Assembly: GCA_945895265.1 (NCBI GenBank) | Contig: CAMDEF010000014.1 | Coordinates: 10,398-74,397 of the forward strand | Direction: 5' to 3' | Source of the DNA: Bordetella parapertussis | GTDB taxonomy: Bacteria; Pseudomonadota; Gammaproteobacteria; Burkholderiales; Burkholderiaceae_B | Length of the DNA: 64,000 nucleotides | Shown here: positions 21,143 through 30,727 of the stretch, piece by piece | How positions within the stretch are numbered: position 1 is the first letter of the stretch | How the letters are laid out: the number at the start of each line of letters is the position of its first letter | Translations under genes and position numbers: made by a program | The notes under the pieces: model-generated | Databases searched by the model: none | Told to the model about the DNA's origin: nothing | The model's input: the letters and a program-made list of their open reading frames with translations, nothing else

Positions 21143-23993
21143 ACAAACACTCAATCTGCCCGACACACCGTTTCCGATGCGTGGTGACCTGCCTCGCCGT
21201 GAACCCCTTTGGGTTGCACAATGGCAAGAAAAACGCGTTTATCAGGCGATTCGTGAGGCGAGCAAAGGGCGCCCGACGTTTTTACTGCACGATGGCCCAC
21301 CCTACGCGAATGGCGACATCCACATCGGGCATGCCGTCAACAAAATCCTGAAAGACATCATCGTCAAAAGCCGTAACATGGCTGGTTTTGATGCGGCCTA
21401 TGTACCGGGCTGGGATTGCCACGGCATGCCGATTGAAATTCAGATTGAGAAAAAATACGGCAAACATTTACCGGTTGCTGAAGTGCAAGCCAAGGCGCGT
21501 GCCTACGCCCTTGAGCAAATCGATCGTCAAAAAAAGGATTTTGAACGACTTGGTGTGTTGGGCGACTGGAACCGCCCCTACCTGACCATGAACTTCAACA
21601 ACGAAGCGAACGAAATTCGTGCACTGGGTCGAATTCTAGATAAAGGTTATGTATTCAGAGGGCTCAAGCCCGTGAACTGGTGCTTTGATTGCGGTTCGGC
21701 CTTGGCTGAAGCCGAGGTTGAGTACGCCGATCGCAAAGACCCAGCGATTCATGTCGCGTTTCCGTTCATCGATCGCGCTGCACTCGCAAAAGCCTTTGGC
21801 CTGCACGAGGTTGAGCCTGGCGCTTTGGTGATCTGGACAACAACTCCCTGGACCATCCCCTCAAACCAAGCGCTAAACCTGCACCCAGAATTCGAATATG
21901 CCTTGGTACGTGTCAGTCCGGCACCTGCCACGGGTGCGCTGCTACTGATTGCACTCGATCGTGTCCAAGCTTGCCTCAAAGAATGGAACCTGCAAGGTGA
22001 AGTTATTGCTCGCTGCCTTGGGCAAGCGTTAAACAAGCTCGAATTTGAACACCCACTGGCGCGCTTTGACGCCGGCTATCAACGCACGGCACCGGTTTAC
22101 TTGGGCGATTACGTGACGCTCGACACCGGCACGGGCGTGGTGCATTCGGCACCGGCCTACGGTATCGAAGACTTTTTATCATGCAAGGCAAACGGCATGA
22201 AAGATGCCGATATCATCAGCCCCGTGATGGGCGATGGTAAGTTCGTACCAAGTTTGCCTGGCTTCGGTGGCCTGAGCATTTGGGCAGCGAATCCAAAAAT
22301 TGTTGAAGCGTTGACCCAAGCCGGCACCCTGCTCAAGCAAGAACCACACGCGCACAGCTATATGCACTGTTGGCGCCATAAGACACCGATCATTTATCGG
22401 GCGACCAGTCAATGGTTTGCTGGGATGGATGTGCAACCCAAAGACCACACGACAACGCTGCGTACCAGCGCGTTAGCCGCGATTGAGGCCACCGCTTTTT
22501 ACCCAGCCTGGGGGCGCGCGCGCCTGCACGCGATGATCGCGAACCGGCCAGACTGGACCTTATCGCGGCAGCGCCAATGGGGCGTCCCCATGGCCTTCTT
22601 TCTTCACAAAGAAACCGGCGCCTTGCACCCCGATACCCCAGCATTACTTGAGGCAGTTGCCAAGCTGGTTGAGCAACGCGGCATCGAAGCCTGGCAAGCG
22701 GTTGAACCCGCTGATTTACTTGGGCCTGAGGCCGATCAATACGAAAAAAATCGCGACACACTCGATGTCTGGTTTGACTCGGGCACGACCCATGCCACCG
22801 TGCTAGGTGGTTTGAATAATGCACAGCAAGGCTCGCATGGCGAGTTGCCTTGGCCAGCCGATATGTACCTTGAAGGCTCGGATCAACATCGCGGCTGGTT
22901 TCATTCGTCGCTATTAACCGGCTGCATGCTCGAAGGCCGCGCCCCTTACAACAGTTTGTTGACACACGGCTTTGTGGTTGACGGTCAGGGTCGCAAAATG
23001 AGTAAGTCAGTGGGCAATGTGATCGCACCCCAAAAAGTCTCTGACAGCCTAGGTGCCGAGATCTTGCGTCTGTGGGTCGCCAGCACCGACTACTCGGGCG
23101 AGTTATCGATCTCTGACGAGATCCTTAAGCGAGTGGTAGAAAGCTATCGTCGCATTCGTAACACTTTACGCTTTTTACTCGCCAATCTGGCCGACTTTGA
23201 TGCCGCAAAAGATGCAGTGTCGCCCGAAAGCATGCTTGAAATTGATCGCTATGCATTGGCGATGACGGCACAGATGCAAGCCGAAGTTCTCAAAAGTTTT
23301 GAGCAATACGAGTTTCAACCGGCAATGTCTCGTTTGCAACACTTTTGCTCTGAAGATTTGGGCTCGTTTTACCTCGATGTCTTAAAAGACCGCTTGTATA
23401 CCTCAGCACCCAAGAGCGAGGCACGACGCTCGGCGCAAACGGCGTTACTGCATATCACACAGACGCTGCTCAAACTGATGGCACCCATCCTGTCCTTCAC
23501 TGCTGAAGAGGCCTGGGGCATTTTGTGTACCTCTACCCTAGCGAATCAGTCTGACACCGGTCGCCTCACGATTTTCACTGAGTGCTATCACACCGTACCA
23601 ACAATCGCCGAAGCTGACACACTGCAACAGCGCTGGTCTCGCTTGCGTGAAATTCGTGGGCTTGTGACGCGCAAGCTCGAAGAGCTTCGCACAGCTGGCA
23701 GTATCGGCTCGTCGCTACAAGGCGAAGTTGACCTCACGGCGCAGGGCACCGATCTCGCTTTGTTACAGAGCGTTGCAGAGCAACTACCTTTCATCTTGAT
23801 TGTGTCCAGAGTTGGCGTTCATGCCTCGACGACGCCCAACCAAACTGAACTCGCGATCAGCATCGCGCCCTCGCAGCATAAGAAATGTGAACGGTGCTGG
23901 CACTGGCGTGACGATATCGGTCACGATGCCGAACACCCTGATATTTGCGGGCGTTGCGTGAGCAATTTGAACGAAGCGAAAGCAACCGGCTAA
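21132..23993 (+). CDS. ileS: Isoleucyl-tRNA synthetase
   Basis: Class I aminoacyl-tRNA synthetase with editing domain; 953 residues from the ATG at 21132 ([10 protein letters not shown]), which matches the family start. An in-frame ATG at 21093 lies deep inside ribF and was not used. HIGH is at 64-67 ([11 protein letters not shown]), KMSKS is at 622-626, and the C-terminal zinc site CERCWHW...CGRC is complete. It is translated in overlap with ribF and followed by lspA. Confidence 0.97.
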   Translation: MDYKQTLNLPDTPFPMRGDLPRREPLWVAQWQEKRVYQAIREASKGRPTFLLHDGPPYANGDIHIGHAVNKILKDIIVKSRNMAGFDAAYVPGWDCHGMPIEIQIEKKYGKHLPVAEVQAKARAYALEQIDRQKKDFERLGVLGDWNRPYLTMNFNNEANEIRALGRILDKGYVFRGLKPVNWCFDCGSALAEAEVEYADRKDPAIHVAFPFIDRAALAKAFGLHEVEPGALVIWTTTPWTIPSNQALNLHPEFEYALVRVSPAPATGALLLIALDRVQACLKEWNLQGEVIARCLGQALNKLEFEHPLARFDAGYQRTAPVYLGDYVTLDTGTGVVHSAPAYGIEDFLSCKANGMKDADIISPVMGDGKFVPSLPGFGGLSIWAANPKIVEALTQAGTLLKQEPHAHSYMHCWRHKTPIIYRATSQWFAGMDVQPKDHTTTLRTSALAAIEATAFYPAWGRARLHAMIANRPDWTLSRQRQWGVPMAFFLHKETGALHPDTPALLEAVAKLVEQRGIEAWQAVEPADLLGPEADQYEKNRDTLDVWFDSGTTHATVLGGLNNAQQGSHGELPWPADMYLEGSDQHRGWFHSSLLTGCMLEGRAPYNSLLTHGFVVDGQGRKMSKSVGNVIAPQKVSDSLGAEILRLWVASTDYSGELSISDEILKRVVESYRRIRNTLRFLLANLADFDAAKDAVSPESMLEIDRYALAMTAQMQAEVLKSFEQYEFQPAMSRLQHFCSEDLGSFYLDVLKDRLYTSAPKSEARRSAQTALLHITQTLLKLMAPILSFTAEEAWGILCTSTLANQSDTGRLTIFTECYHTVPTIAEADTLQQRWSRLREIRGLVTRKLEELRTAGSIGSSLQGEVDLTAQGTDLALLQSVAEQLPFILIVSRVGVHASTTPNQTELAISIAPSQHKKCERCWHWRDDIGHDAEHPDICGRCVSNLNEAKATG

Positions 23994-24041
23994 GCGACGA
24001 TGAACGGCAATTCACAAGCACACGCAAACGGCTGAGTCATC

Positions 24042-24566
24042 ATGACTGTCAACGCTCAAGCAGCCCCCCAGATTCAGACCTCGCCACCGCTCACCCGTTG
24101 GCTAGTCCTAGCTGGGTCTTTGTTGATCGTTGATCAACTGACCAAGCTTTGGTTTGACTCGTCCTTAAGCTATGGCGAACGGGTGCAAGTCTTGCCCTTC
24201 TTTGACTTCACGCTGCTCTATAACCCTGGCGCGGCGTTTAGCTTTTTAGCCGACCAAGCGGGATGGCAACGCTGGTTTTTTACGGTATTGGGCTTAGGCG
24301 CAGCAGTGTTTATGCTTTGGCTGATGCACACCAATCGTACGCAGCAGCGCCTGTTGTTGGCCTTGGCTTTGATTTTGAGCGGAGCCATAGGCAATGTCAT
24401 CGACCGCATTGCCTACGGCCATGTGATTGATTTTTTATTGTTCTATTGGCAAAACTGGTACTACCCTGCTTTTAATGTCGCCGACAGCTGTATTACGCTC
24501 GGTGCTATCCTGCTGATTCTGGATGAAATTCTTCGTCTGCGAGGTCGCCATGCAAGAGCTGCTTGA
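24042..24566 (+). CDS. lspA: Lipoprotein signal peptidase (SPase II)
   Basis: Inner-membrane aspartyl protease that cleaves signal peptides of prolipoproteins; 174 residues with four hydrophobic segments. The catalytic aspartates are Asp121 (GNVIDRI) and Asp148 (FNVADSC). The gene lies 48 bases after ileS and its 3' end overlaps coaBC by 17 bases. The lipoprotein PqiC encoded in this window would be a substrate. Confidence 0.96.
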   Translation: MTVNAQAAPQIQTSPPLTRWLVLAGSLLIVDQLTKLWFDSSLSYGERVQVLPFFDFTLLYNPGAAFSFLADQAGWQRWFFTVLGLGAAVFMLWLMHTNRTQQRLLLALALILSGAIGNVIDRIAYGHVIDFLLFYWQNWYYPAFNVADSCITLGAILLILDEILRLRGRHARAA

Positions 24567-25758
24567 TAAACGGATCGTGTTGGGGTTAAGTGGCGGCATC
24601 GCCTGCTACAAGTCGGCCGAACTCGTGCGACGTCTGGTCGAACAAGGTGCAACTGTCGACGTCATCATGACTGATGCCGCCACACATTTCATTACAGCCG
24701 TCACCATGCAAGCGTTGAGCGGGCGCCCAGTGTTTATCGATGCCTGGGATCCTCGTATCCCAAACAACATGGCCCATATTGACCTAAGCCGTGGCGCCGA
24801 TGCGATTCTGATCGCACCCGCTTCGGCCGACTTCATGGCAAAGCTAGTGCAAGGCCGTGCCGACGACTTGCTGTCGACGCTGTGTCTGGCCAGAGCCTGC
24901 CCACTCTTGGTGGCACCTGCCATGAATCGCGAAATGTGGTCTGCTGCACCGACTCAACGTAACCTGGCACAACTCGCTCAAGACGGCGTCAAAGTGTTGG
25001 GCCCGGGCTCCGGGCAACAAGCTTGTGGTGAAACTGGCGACGGTCGCATGCTTGAGCCGCTACAACTCTTGGCTGAAATGGTGGCTTTTTTTCAGCCTAA
25101 ACTGTTACAAAATAAACGCGTACTGATCACCGCAGGCCCCACCGTTGAACCGATTGATCCCGTACGTGTGCTGACCAATCGTTCTTCAGGTAAAACCGGC
25201 TACGCGCTTGCGCGAGCCGCCTTTGAGGCCGGCGCAACAGTCACCTTGATTTCAGGCCCCACTGCCCTGCCAGAACCCTACGGCGTGCCCTGCGTTCAAG
25301 TGCAAACCGCACAGCAAATGCATGACGCGGTGCTCGCGCATATCAAAGAGCAAGATGTGTTCATCTCGGTTGCTGCGGTGGCTGACTGGCGTATCGCCAA
25401 CGTGGCAAGCGACAAACTCAAGAAGGACTCAACCTCAAAATCTGCACAGGCACCTCACCTAGAGTTTGCCTTAAACCCTGATATCCTTGCCACGGTTGCC
25501 GCCTTACCTAACGCCCCGTGGTGCGTAGGCTTTGCTGCCGAAACCGAACGGCTGTCTGAATATGCACACGACAAACGCAAGCGCAAAGGAATCCCGATGC
25601 TAGTGGGCAATCTCGCTCAACACGTCATGGACGCCGACCACACTACCGTCAGCATTTTTGACGAGCAAGGCGAACATCCCCTGCCGACCAGCGCCAAGCA
25701 AGACATCGCTCGCCAGTTGATTGCTGCGATTGCAACACGCCTTCCTCAACGAGCGTAA
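24550..25758 (+). CDS. coaBC: Phosphopantothenoylcysteine decarboxylase/ligase (CoaBC)
   Basis: Bifunctional coenzyme A synthesis enzyme, 402 residues from the ATG at 24550, which overlaps lspA by 17 bases. The N-terminal flavoprotein CoaC half has LGLSGGIACYK, the MNREMW segment and the active-site Cys159 in QACGETGDGRM. The C-terminal CoaB half begins near residue 190 (KRVLITAGPTVEPIDPVR) and has NRSSGKTGYALA and KLKKDS. An in-frame ATG at 24523 would add nine unrelated residues. Confidence 0.96.
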   Translation: MQELLDKRIVLGLSGGIACYKSAELVRRLVEQGATVDVIMTDAATHFITAVTMQALSGRPVFIDAWDPRIPNNMAHIDLSRGADAILIAPASADFMAKLVQGRADDLLSTLCLARACPLLVAPAMNREMWSAAPTQRNLAQLAQDGVKVLGPGSGQQACGETGDGRMLEPLQLLAEMVAFFQPKLLQNKRVLITAGPTVEPIDPVRVLTNRSSGKTGYALARAAFEAGATVTLISGPTALPEPYGVPCVQVQTAQQMHDAVLAHIKEQDVFISVAAVADWRIANVASDKLKKDSTSKSAQAPHLEFALNPDILATVAALPNAPWCVGFAAETERLSEYAHDKRKRKGIPMLVGNLAQHVMDADHTTVSIFDEQGEHPLPTSAKQDIARQLIAAIATRLPQRA

Positions 25759-25770
25759 CCAATACTCATC

Positions 25771-26397
25771 ATGGATGCGCTCATCACACAGGCAGGGCAG
25801 TTTATTCAAACCCATCAGGCATGGGCTGGATTGATCATTTTTTTGATGACTTTTGGCGAATCGCTCTTTGTGGTTGGGATCTTTTTGCCTGCTACGGTTT
25901 TGCTCATGATGAGTGGCGGCTTAGTGGGCAGTGGCACACTTGCTGCTCTACCTATTTTTCTTTGGGGTTTCGCCGGCGCCGTACTCGGAGACGCGCTGTC
26001 CTTCTGGCTTGGAAAATGGTTTGGCCCACGCGTCTTGCGACTGCAGATACTGAAAAAGCATCGCAACACTGTTGCACGCGCACGCTTGTTATGCTTTCGC
26101 TATGGATTTTTAGCGGTCTTGTTGGGACGTTTTCTCGGCCCGTTACGCTGTTTGATACCGACCGTTGCAGGCGTCATGGGCATGCCTGAGAAAAAATTTC
26201 AAGTTGCCAATATTTTGTCAGGCGCCTTATGGATTCCAGCCTTACTCGCCCCAGGTTATTTGACCGCAATTAGCCTCGACGCCGCCAGGCACTCACGCGA
26301 GTCGTTGATTTACTCGGGCCTAGGTAGCGCGGTGTTAATCGGTATTGGGGTGTTAATTTGGATCACCCGCAGCGCGCACCAAAAAAAACGACGCTAG
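25771..26397 (+). CDS. DedA family (SNARE-associated/VTT) membrane protein
   Basis: Polytopic inner-membrane protein of 208 residues. DedA proteins support membrane homeostasis, and some flip undecaprenyl phosphate or phospholipids. Visible landmarks are FGESLFVVGIFLPATVLL (the Glu/Pro re-entrant loop), GDALSFWLGKWFG and the loop GRFLGPLRCLIPTVAGVMGM with its conserved Arg residues. Helices are evident at about 20-45, 55-75, 105-125, 140-165 and 178-198. It starts 12 bases after coaBC and is probably cotranscribed with it. The exact substrate cannot be told. Confidence 0.88.
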   Translation: MDALITQAGQFIQTHQAWAGLIIFLMTFGESLFVVGIFLPATVLLMMSGGLVGSGTLAALPIFLWGFAGAVLGDALSFWLGKWFGPRVLRLQILKKHRNTVARARLLCFRYGFLAVLLGRFLGPLRCLIPTVAGVMGMPEKKFQVANILSGALWIPALLAPGYLTAISLDAARHSRESLIYSGLGSAVLIGIGVLIWITRSAHQKKRR

Positions 26398-26559
26398 CCC
26401 ACTCTACAACAATGACCTCAGCCAACGACGTCGTGTCACCTAACAAACTTCGTACACAACGCTGTAGAGCCCCTAAGAGCTCAAGGTCAAACGCAAGGTC
26501 GCATATTCGTAAAGAATGACTTGAACCTAGATACACTGCCCAACTTTAAGGAACCCGCC

Positions 26560-27009
26560 TTGAAAGCCGTCGAATTAAAAATTTTAGATCCAAGGATGCG
26601 CGAACATGTTCCAGCCTACGCCACGGCTGGCTCGGCAGGCTTAGACTTAAGAGCATGTCTTGAGGCACCCTTAGTGCTTGAACCGGGCACAACGCACCTG
26701 ATCCCCACAGGGTTGGCCTTGCACGTGGCCGATCCAGGGTATGCGGCAGTGATTTTGCCACGCTCTGGGCTTGGTCATAAACACGGCATCGTCTTGGGCA
26801 ATCTGGTTGGTTTGATTGACTCTGACTATCAAGGCCCCCTTATGGTGTCAGCCTGGAACCGGAGCCAAACCGCGTATACCCTAGAGCCGCTCGAGCGCCT
26901 AGCCCAACTCGTGATCTTACCCATCGCACAGATCGAGTTCACCGTGGTCGAAGAGTTTGAGCAAAGCACACGCGGTGCCGGCGGCTTTGGCAGTACCGGC
27001 AAGCGCTAG
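26560..27009 (+). CDS. dut: Deoxyuridine 5'-triphosphate nucleotidohydrolase (dUTPase)
   Basis: Trimeric dUTPase that keeps uracil out of DNA and makes dUMP; 149 residues. All five motifs are present: [42 protein letters not shown] and the C-terminal [11 protein letters not shown]. The start is a TTG at 26560 ([13 protein letters not shown]). It is chosen because TAAGGAA at 26547-26553 lies six bases upstream and because the protein then aligns with the family N-terminus. A TTG at 26521 would add 13 unrelated residues. Confidence 0.93.
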   Translation: MKAVELKILDPRMREHVPAYATAGSAGLDLRACLEAPLVLEPGTTHLIPTGLALHVADPGYAAVILPRSGLGHKHGIVLGNLVGLIDSDYQGPLMVSAWNRSQTAYTLEPLERLAQLVILPIAQIEFTVVEEFEQSTRGAGGFGSTGKR

Positions 27010-27038
27010 TCACAACCTTAAGCATTCGCCGCAACCAA

Positions 27039-27076
27039 GGTCAGCTGACTCACGTCACTTGACCACGGCTTTTTTT
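27039..27076 (+). terminator. Possible terminator between dut and pqiC
   Basis: GGTCA (27039-27043) and TGACC (27060-27064) are inverted, followed after five bases by seven T at 27070-27076. The stem is short and the loop long, so this is weak. The T run touches the convergent pqiC stop. Confidence 0.35.
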
Positions 27077-27705
27077 CAACCCGAGGTCTTAGCCTGGGTA
27101 CATTGAGCGTCTGCAGGCGCACTACGCGACACCAACGACTGTGCGATTTGCGCAGACAAGAGTTGGGTATTTTTTTGCTGACCCAACACAAGCGCCGTCA
27201 CGCCAATTTCGACGTTTTGCTTGAAACGTGAAAAACAGGTCAACACCAAACCACTCTGCCTAAAGCGTAAACGCCATAGCGCATCAAGAGCCACGTACTG
27301 CCCAGGCACCAGTTCAAAGCGTTGCACGTCAACTTGGACTTGCGTCGCGTCGCCCTGCGTCCCACTCTGATTGATATTTTGCACGGGCGGCATCCCCAGC
27401 GCGGCAGTCAACTCTAACCCCAATGCGCTTTGCAGGTGCGAGGATAAGGTCGCAGTCCAACGATCATCGCTTAACAGCATCAGGCGCCCACTCGTCTCGC
27501 GGACCACCAAGGAGGTGCTGTCGACCTCGGGGGGTACCGTAACAGGGCTCAGTGCGTAAGCACCCACACGTTGCCCTGGGGCCACAGAGGCGCGCGTACC
27601 TTCAGGGCTTAAGGTGTAGTAATAAGGCGCGGGAGCCGAGCAACCGGCCAGCCCCGCAACAAACATCATCAGCAATAATTTTTTCATTTTGCAGGCGCTT
27701 TTCAT
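27076..27705 (-). CDS. pqiC: PqiC/YmbA-type lipoprotein of the Pqi lipid-transport complex
   Basis: Outer-membrane lipoprotein (DUF330) that works with PqiB in lipid transport between the membranes; 209 residues. A signal peptide with lipobox LAGC is visible (KKLLLMMFVAGLAGCSAP). The mature start PYYYTLSP is typical of the family. The first ATG overlaps the pqiB stop (ATGA); the ATG at 27687 is an alternative start that leaves the signal peptide intact. It is the third gene of pqiA-pqiB-pqiC. Confidence 0.87.
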   Translation of the reverse strand: MKSACKMKKLLLMMFVAGLAGCSAPAPYYYTLSPEGTRASVAPGQRVGAYALSPVTVPPEVDSTSLVVRETSGRLMLLSDDRWTATLSSHLQSALGLELTAALGMPPVQNINQSGTQGDATQVQVDVQRFELVPGQYVALDALWRLRFRQSGLVLTCFSRFKQNVEIGVTALVLGQQKNTQLLSAQIAQSLVSRSAPADAQCTQAKTSG

Positions 27706-29351
27706 TGTACGGGAGCCCCAAGCGTTTCACGTGAATAGGGTTTAGGAGTGCGACCGGTGATTAACGAATCAGGCTGCGCTTGTAACGAGTCAGTCAGCCC
27801 ACGCAACGAACGCAAACTACGTCTGAGATCTTCAAGCATGGCCTCAGCGCTAGCGGTCATTGGGCTACCCGGTGCAATTAATCCGTTCAAGTTTTTGACG
27901 GCAAGCTCAACCTGCGACAGTGTTGAAGCAAGTTTAGGCACGACCGATTTGTCGAGCGTCACACTCAGCACTTTGATCTGCTTGATCATTTCATTGACTT
28001 CGCTACCAATCGACTCGAACGGTATTTTGTCGAGCTTATTGACGATACTGGTCACCTGCTGCTGCAACTTGTCTAGATCATCTGAGGCCAGCGTTGGCAT
28101 CTTAAAGGGCACCTCTGCTTTAACAGAATCAATCTTCGGTGCATTCGGAAAATCTTCAAGCACGATGTAGAGTTGGCCTGTCAAGATATTGGCTGTTCGC
28201 AACTGAGCACGCAGACCCCGCCTGGTCATGACCGCCAAAGAGTTTGTCAGCTGTTCAACCGAGCGCCGTGACATATTCATTTCTCGGTACACCATCCCCA
28301 AGCGCTCTGGATACAAGGTGGCAGTGACCGAAGTAAAGAATTTTCCCGACGCGATATCAAAGTCAAGCGCTACCGAATTCACGATGCCGATGTCCACTCC
28401 GTGAAAGTCGACACCTGCCCCCACCTTGAGCCCCCGCGTTGTCTGCCAAAAGCGCATGTGGATCGGCACAGCAACGCCCTGCGGCTCAATCTCGGCGGCG
28501 CGGCGGTTGTCGTACAGCTTAAATACTCGATCCACTTCAGATATATCACGCGGGTTACCGAACGAGCCAAACGACACACCACCCGCAATTAAGGACACGA
28601 GTGATTGAGTATTAATTTGCATTCCGTCAGGTGAAAGCGTGATGTCAACACCACTTTCATTCCAGAAGCGCGTGCTGCCGTCTACATAACGATCGTAGGG
28701 TGCGTCGATGAACACTTCAATTTCAATAAACTTGCCTTCGGATTCGAGCTTGTAACTTGAGATCATCCCAACTTGCAGGCGACGCATGTAGATCGGCGCG
28801 CCAACACTTAACGAACCCAAGTCATCACTACGCAAGACAAAACGCGTGCCTGGGCGATCACTGGTAATCGGCGGAGGCTCTTCGAGACCAATAAATTCCT
28901 TTTGCGTGGCCTTACCGAGCGCACCATGTTTGGTATCCGTTTCGATATAAGCGCCAGACATCAGCGTCGAAAGCCCCGACACACCACTAATACCAATACG
29001 GGGCTTCACGACCCAAAATTGGGTCGCTTCGTTCGCCATCCCAGCGGCATCTTTGTTGAGCTCAGCCTGAACCACAACCTTGTCGCGCATCTCAGTTAAG
29101 CGAATCTCTTTGACGAGGCCAATCACCACATCGCGATAACGCAGTTGCGTCTTGCCCGCCTCTAGGCCGGTCGCGGACTGAAAAGTAATAAAGATGCGAG
29201 GACCTTGTTTTGACCAGCTGTGATAAAGGATGGAAAGCCCCACCAGCGCTGCCACAAGCGGAATCAGCCATACCCACCCGAGATTACGCTTTGGGCGTTG
29301 GCTAACACGCGGCAACCCGGGTGTTTGGTTTGTTATCGACTGCTCCGGCAT
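27702..29351 (-). CDS. pqiB: PqiB, MCE/MlaD-domain intermembrane transport protein
   Basis: Periplasm-spanning MCE protein anchored in the inner membrane; 549 residues. One N-terminal transmembrane segment (about 25-45, GWVWLIPLVAALVGLSILY) is followed by three MCE repeats (each with the GL.AGKTQLRYRDVVIGLV-like core) and a helical C-terminus. The ATG at 29351 is preferred because AAGGAG sits six bases upstream (complement of 29358-29363). An in-frame TTG at 29369 would place that ribosome site inside the gene. The stop overlaps pqiC. Confidence 0.92.
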   Translation of the reverse strand: MPEQSITNQTPGLPRVSQRPKRNLGWVWLIPLVAALVGLSILYHSWSKQGPRIFITFQSATGLEAGKTQLRYRDVVIGLVKEIRLTEMRDKVVVQAELNKDAAGMANEATQFWVVKPRIGISGVSGLSTLMSGAYIETDTKHGALGKATQKEFIGLEEPPPITSDRPGTRFVLRSDDLGSLSVGAPIYMRRLQVGMISSYKLESEGKFIEIEVFIDAPYDRYVDGSTRFWNESGVDITLSPDGMQINTQSLVSLIAGGVSFGSFGNPRDISEVDRVFKLYDNRRAAEIEPQGVAVPIHMRFWQTTRGLKVGAGVDFHGVDIGIVNSVALDFDIASGKFFTSVTATLYPERLGMVYREMNMSRRSVEQLTNSLAVMTRRGLRAQLRTANILTGQLYIVLEDFPNAPKIDSVKAEVPFKMPTLASDDLDKLQQQVTSIVNKLDKIPFESIGSEVNEMIKQIKVLSVTLDKSVVPKLASTLSQVELAVKNLNGLIAPGSPMTASAEAMLEDLRRSLRSLRGLTDSLQAQPDSLITGRTPKPYSRETLGAPVQ

Positions 29352-29456
29352 GCCGGACTCCTTGGTCAAACAAAAACGGTGATGACCTCACCACCCAAAA
29401 CGGCGAGAGGTGTTACTGCGAGGCCAACAACAGGCACAATTGCTTAAAGACTCACT

Positions 29457-30629
29457 TCAAGACGGCATTTTCGCAGACTCTGGCAAAAGATGCCTACGAT
29501 GGCCAGCGCGCCGCCATGCCAGCCTGGGATCAAACCCTAGTGCAGCTAACATTGTCAAGATCACCACGCCCGCAAAGGCTGCAGCACCGCCCCCCGGGTC
29601 AATCGTCAATAACGCGCCAAAGCGACCTAGCGCCGAGAGCAAAATCACCACAAATACATCCAGCATCGACCACTGGCCGATAAACTCGACCACTTCGTAC
29701 AAATGCGTACGGGTTCTGAGAGCACCCACAGCACGCCTCTGGGCCAGATACACCAGAACCGTTAAACAGACCAGCTTGAACAACGGTACGACTACGCTGG
29801 CGATAAAGACCACTGCGGCAATACTGTAAGACCCCATCGAAATCAGTTCGAGCACGCCACCTAAGATGGTGTGCGCTGAGTTGCCTGCGATCGAATTAAT
29901 TTGCATGATCGGCAAAAGATTGGCTGGGATATAAAGCAGGGCTGCCGCAACGATGAGCGCCCACGTTCGATTAAATAAGGCGGGTGATGGCGCTTTGGGC
30001 AAGGCCTCAAACGGTGCAGGCAGGCCAATGTCGTGCGCCAGACAGCGAATCTTTTGGGCAGACAGTCGCGTCAGTGCGGTGACAAAAATGGCTGAGGCAG
30101 CCGTTGCAAAAAGCCCCACGCCCGCCACCAACGATGCCAGACCCACAAGCTTGACCACTGACACCAAGATGCCCATCAGAAACACCGGCACCATACACCA
30201 GGGCTTCAACAAATCGATCAGACTAATCAATTCTTCAAAACGTAACGGCAAGCGTCGAAGTGAGAGCGCTAAAAAGACCCAAAGCAAGAGTAGCAATTGC
30301 ACAAACGGCAGCAAGAAGCCCGCAGCAAACGACACGACTGCTACCTCGGGATACCCCGCTTGCCAGGTAATGATAATGGCATCAAAAAACGACGCCGCTT
30401 GCGATTGACCTGAGATTAACAGCGTGGCGATCGGATACGCGTTGGCTAACGAAAAACATAGCAACGCAGCCAGAATGACCGCCAGCCACGCCCCCGGGGT
30501 AAACGTCGAATATGTTTCTAAGACGTTGTCACAACGCTCACACTGCGCCCATTCCCCCGGCTCTAGCACTGGGCGCTGGTAAGCCGCGCCACAGTGATGG
30601 CAAGCCAGCATCAAGCTAGGCGATGACAT
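29457..30629 (-). CDS. pqiA: PqiA, paraquat-inducible protein A family
   Basis: Integral inner-membrane partner of PqiB; 390 residues. It is made of two PqiA domains. The first begins with a complete zinc ribbon (CHHCG...CERCD, about 10-36) and four helices. In the second, the equivalent ribbon region (CLAHDIGLPAPFEALPKAP) has lost the Cys pairs, although the following helices (LLYIPANLLPIM) are well preserved. It lies about 105 bases upstream of pqiB on the same strand. Confidence 0.88.
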   Translation of the reverse strand: MSSPSLMLACHHCGAAYQRPVLEPGEWAQCERCDNVLETYSTFTPGAWLAVILAALLCFSLANAYPIATLLISGQSQAASFFDAIIITWQAGYPEVAVVSFAAGFLLPFVQLLLLLWVFLALSLRRLPLRFEELISLIDLLKPWCMVPVFLMGILVSVVKLVGLASLVAGVGLFATAASAIFVTALTRLSAQKIRCLAHDIGLPAPFEALPKAPSPALFNRTWALIVAAALLYIPANLLPIMQINSIAGNSAHTILGGVLELISMGSYSIAAVVFIASVVVPLFKLVCLTVLVYLAQRRAVGALRTRTHLYEVVEFIGQWSMLDVFVVILLSALGRFGALLTIDPGGGAAAFAGVVILTMLAALGFDPRLAWRRAGHRRHLLPESAKMPS

Positions 30630-30727
30630 GTTTAAGTTTCCACGATCGGTCGGGTTTCACAGAAGCATCATCGCGCATGACTAAGTCAAGGGTCGATCCC
30701 ACCTTAATGGGCTAGCACAAACGACCA

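Noticed and set aside
22390-23028. 212-codon minus-strand frame inside ileS
   Set aside because: It lies fully opposite the conserved IleS catalytic and editing region.
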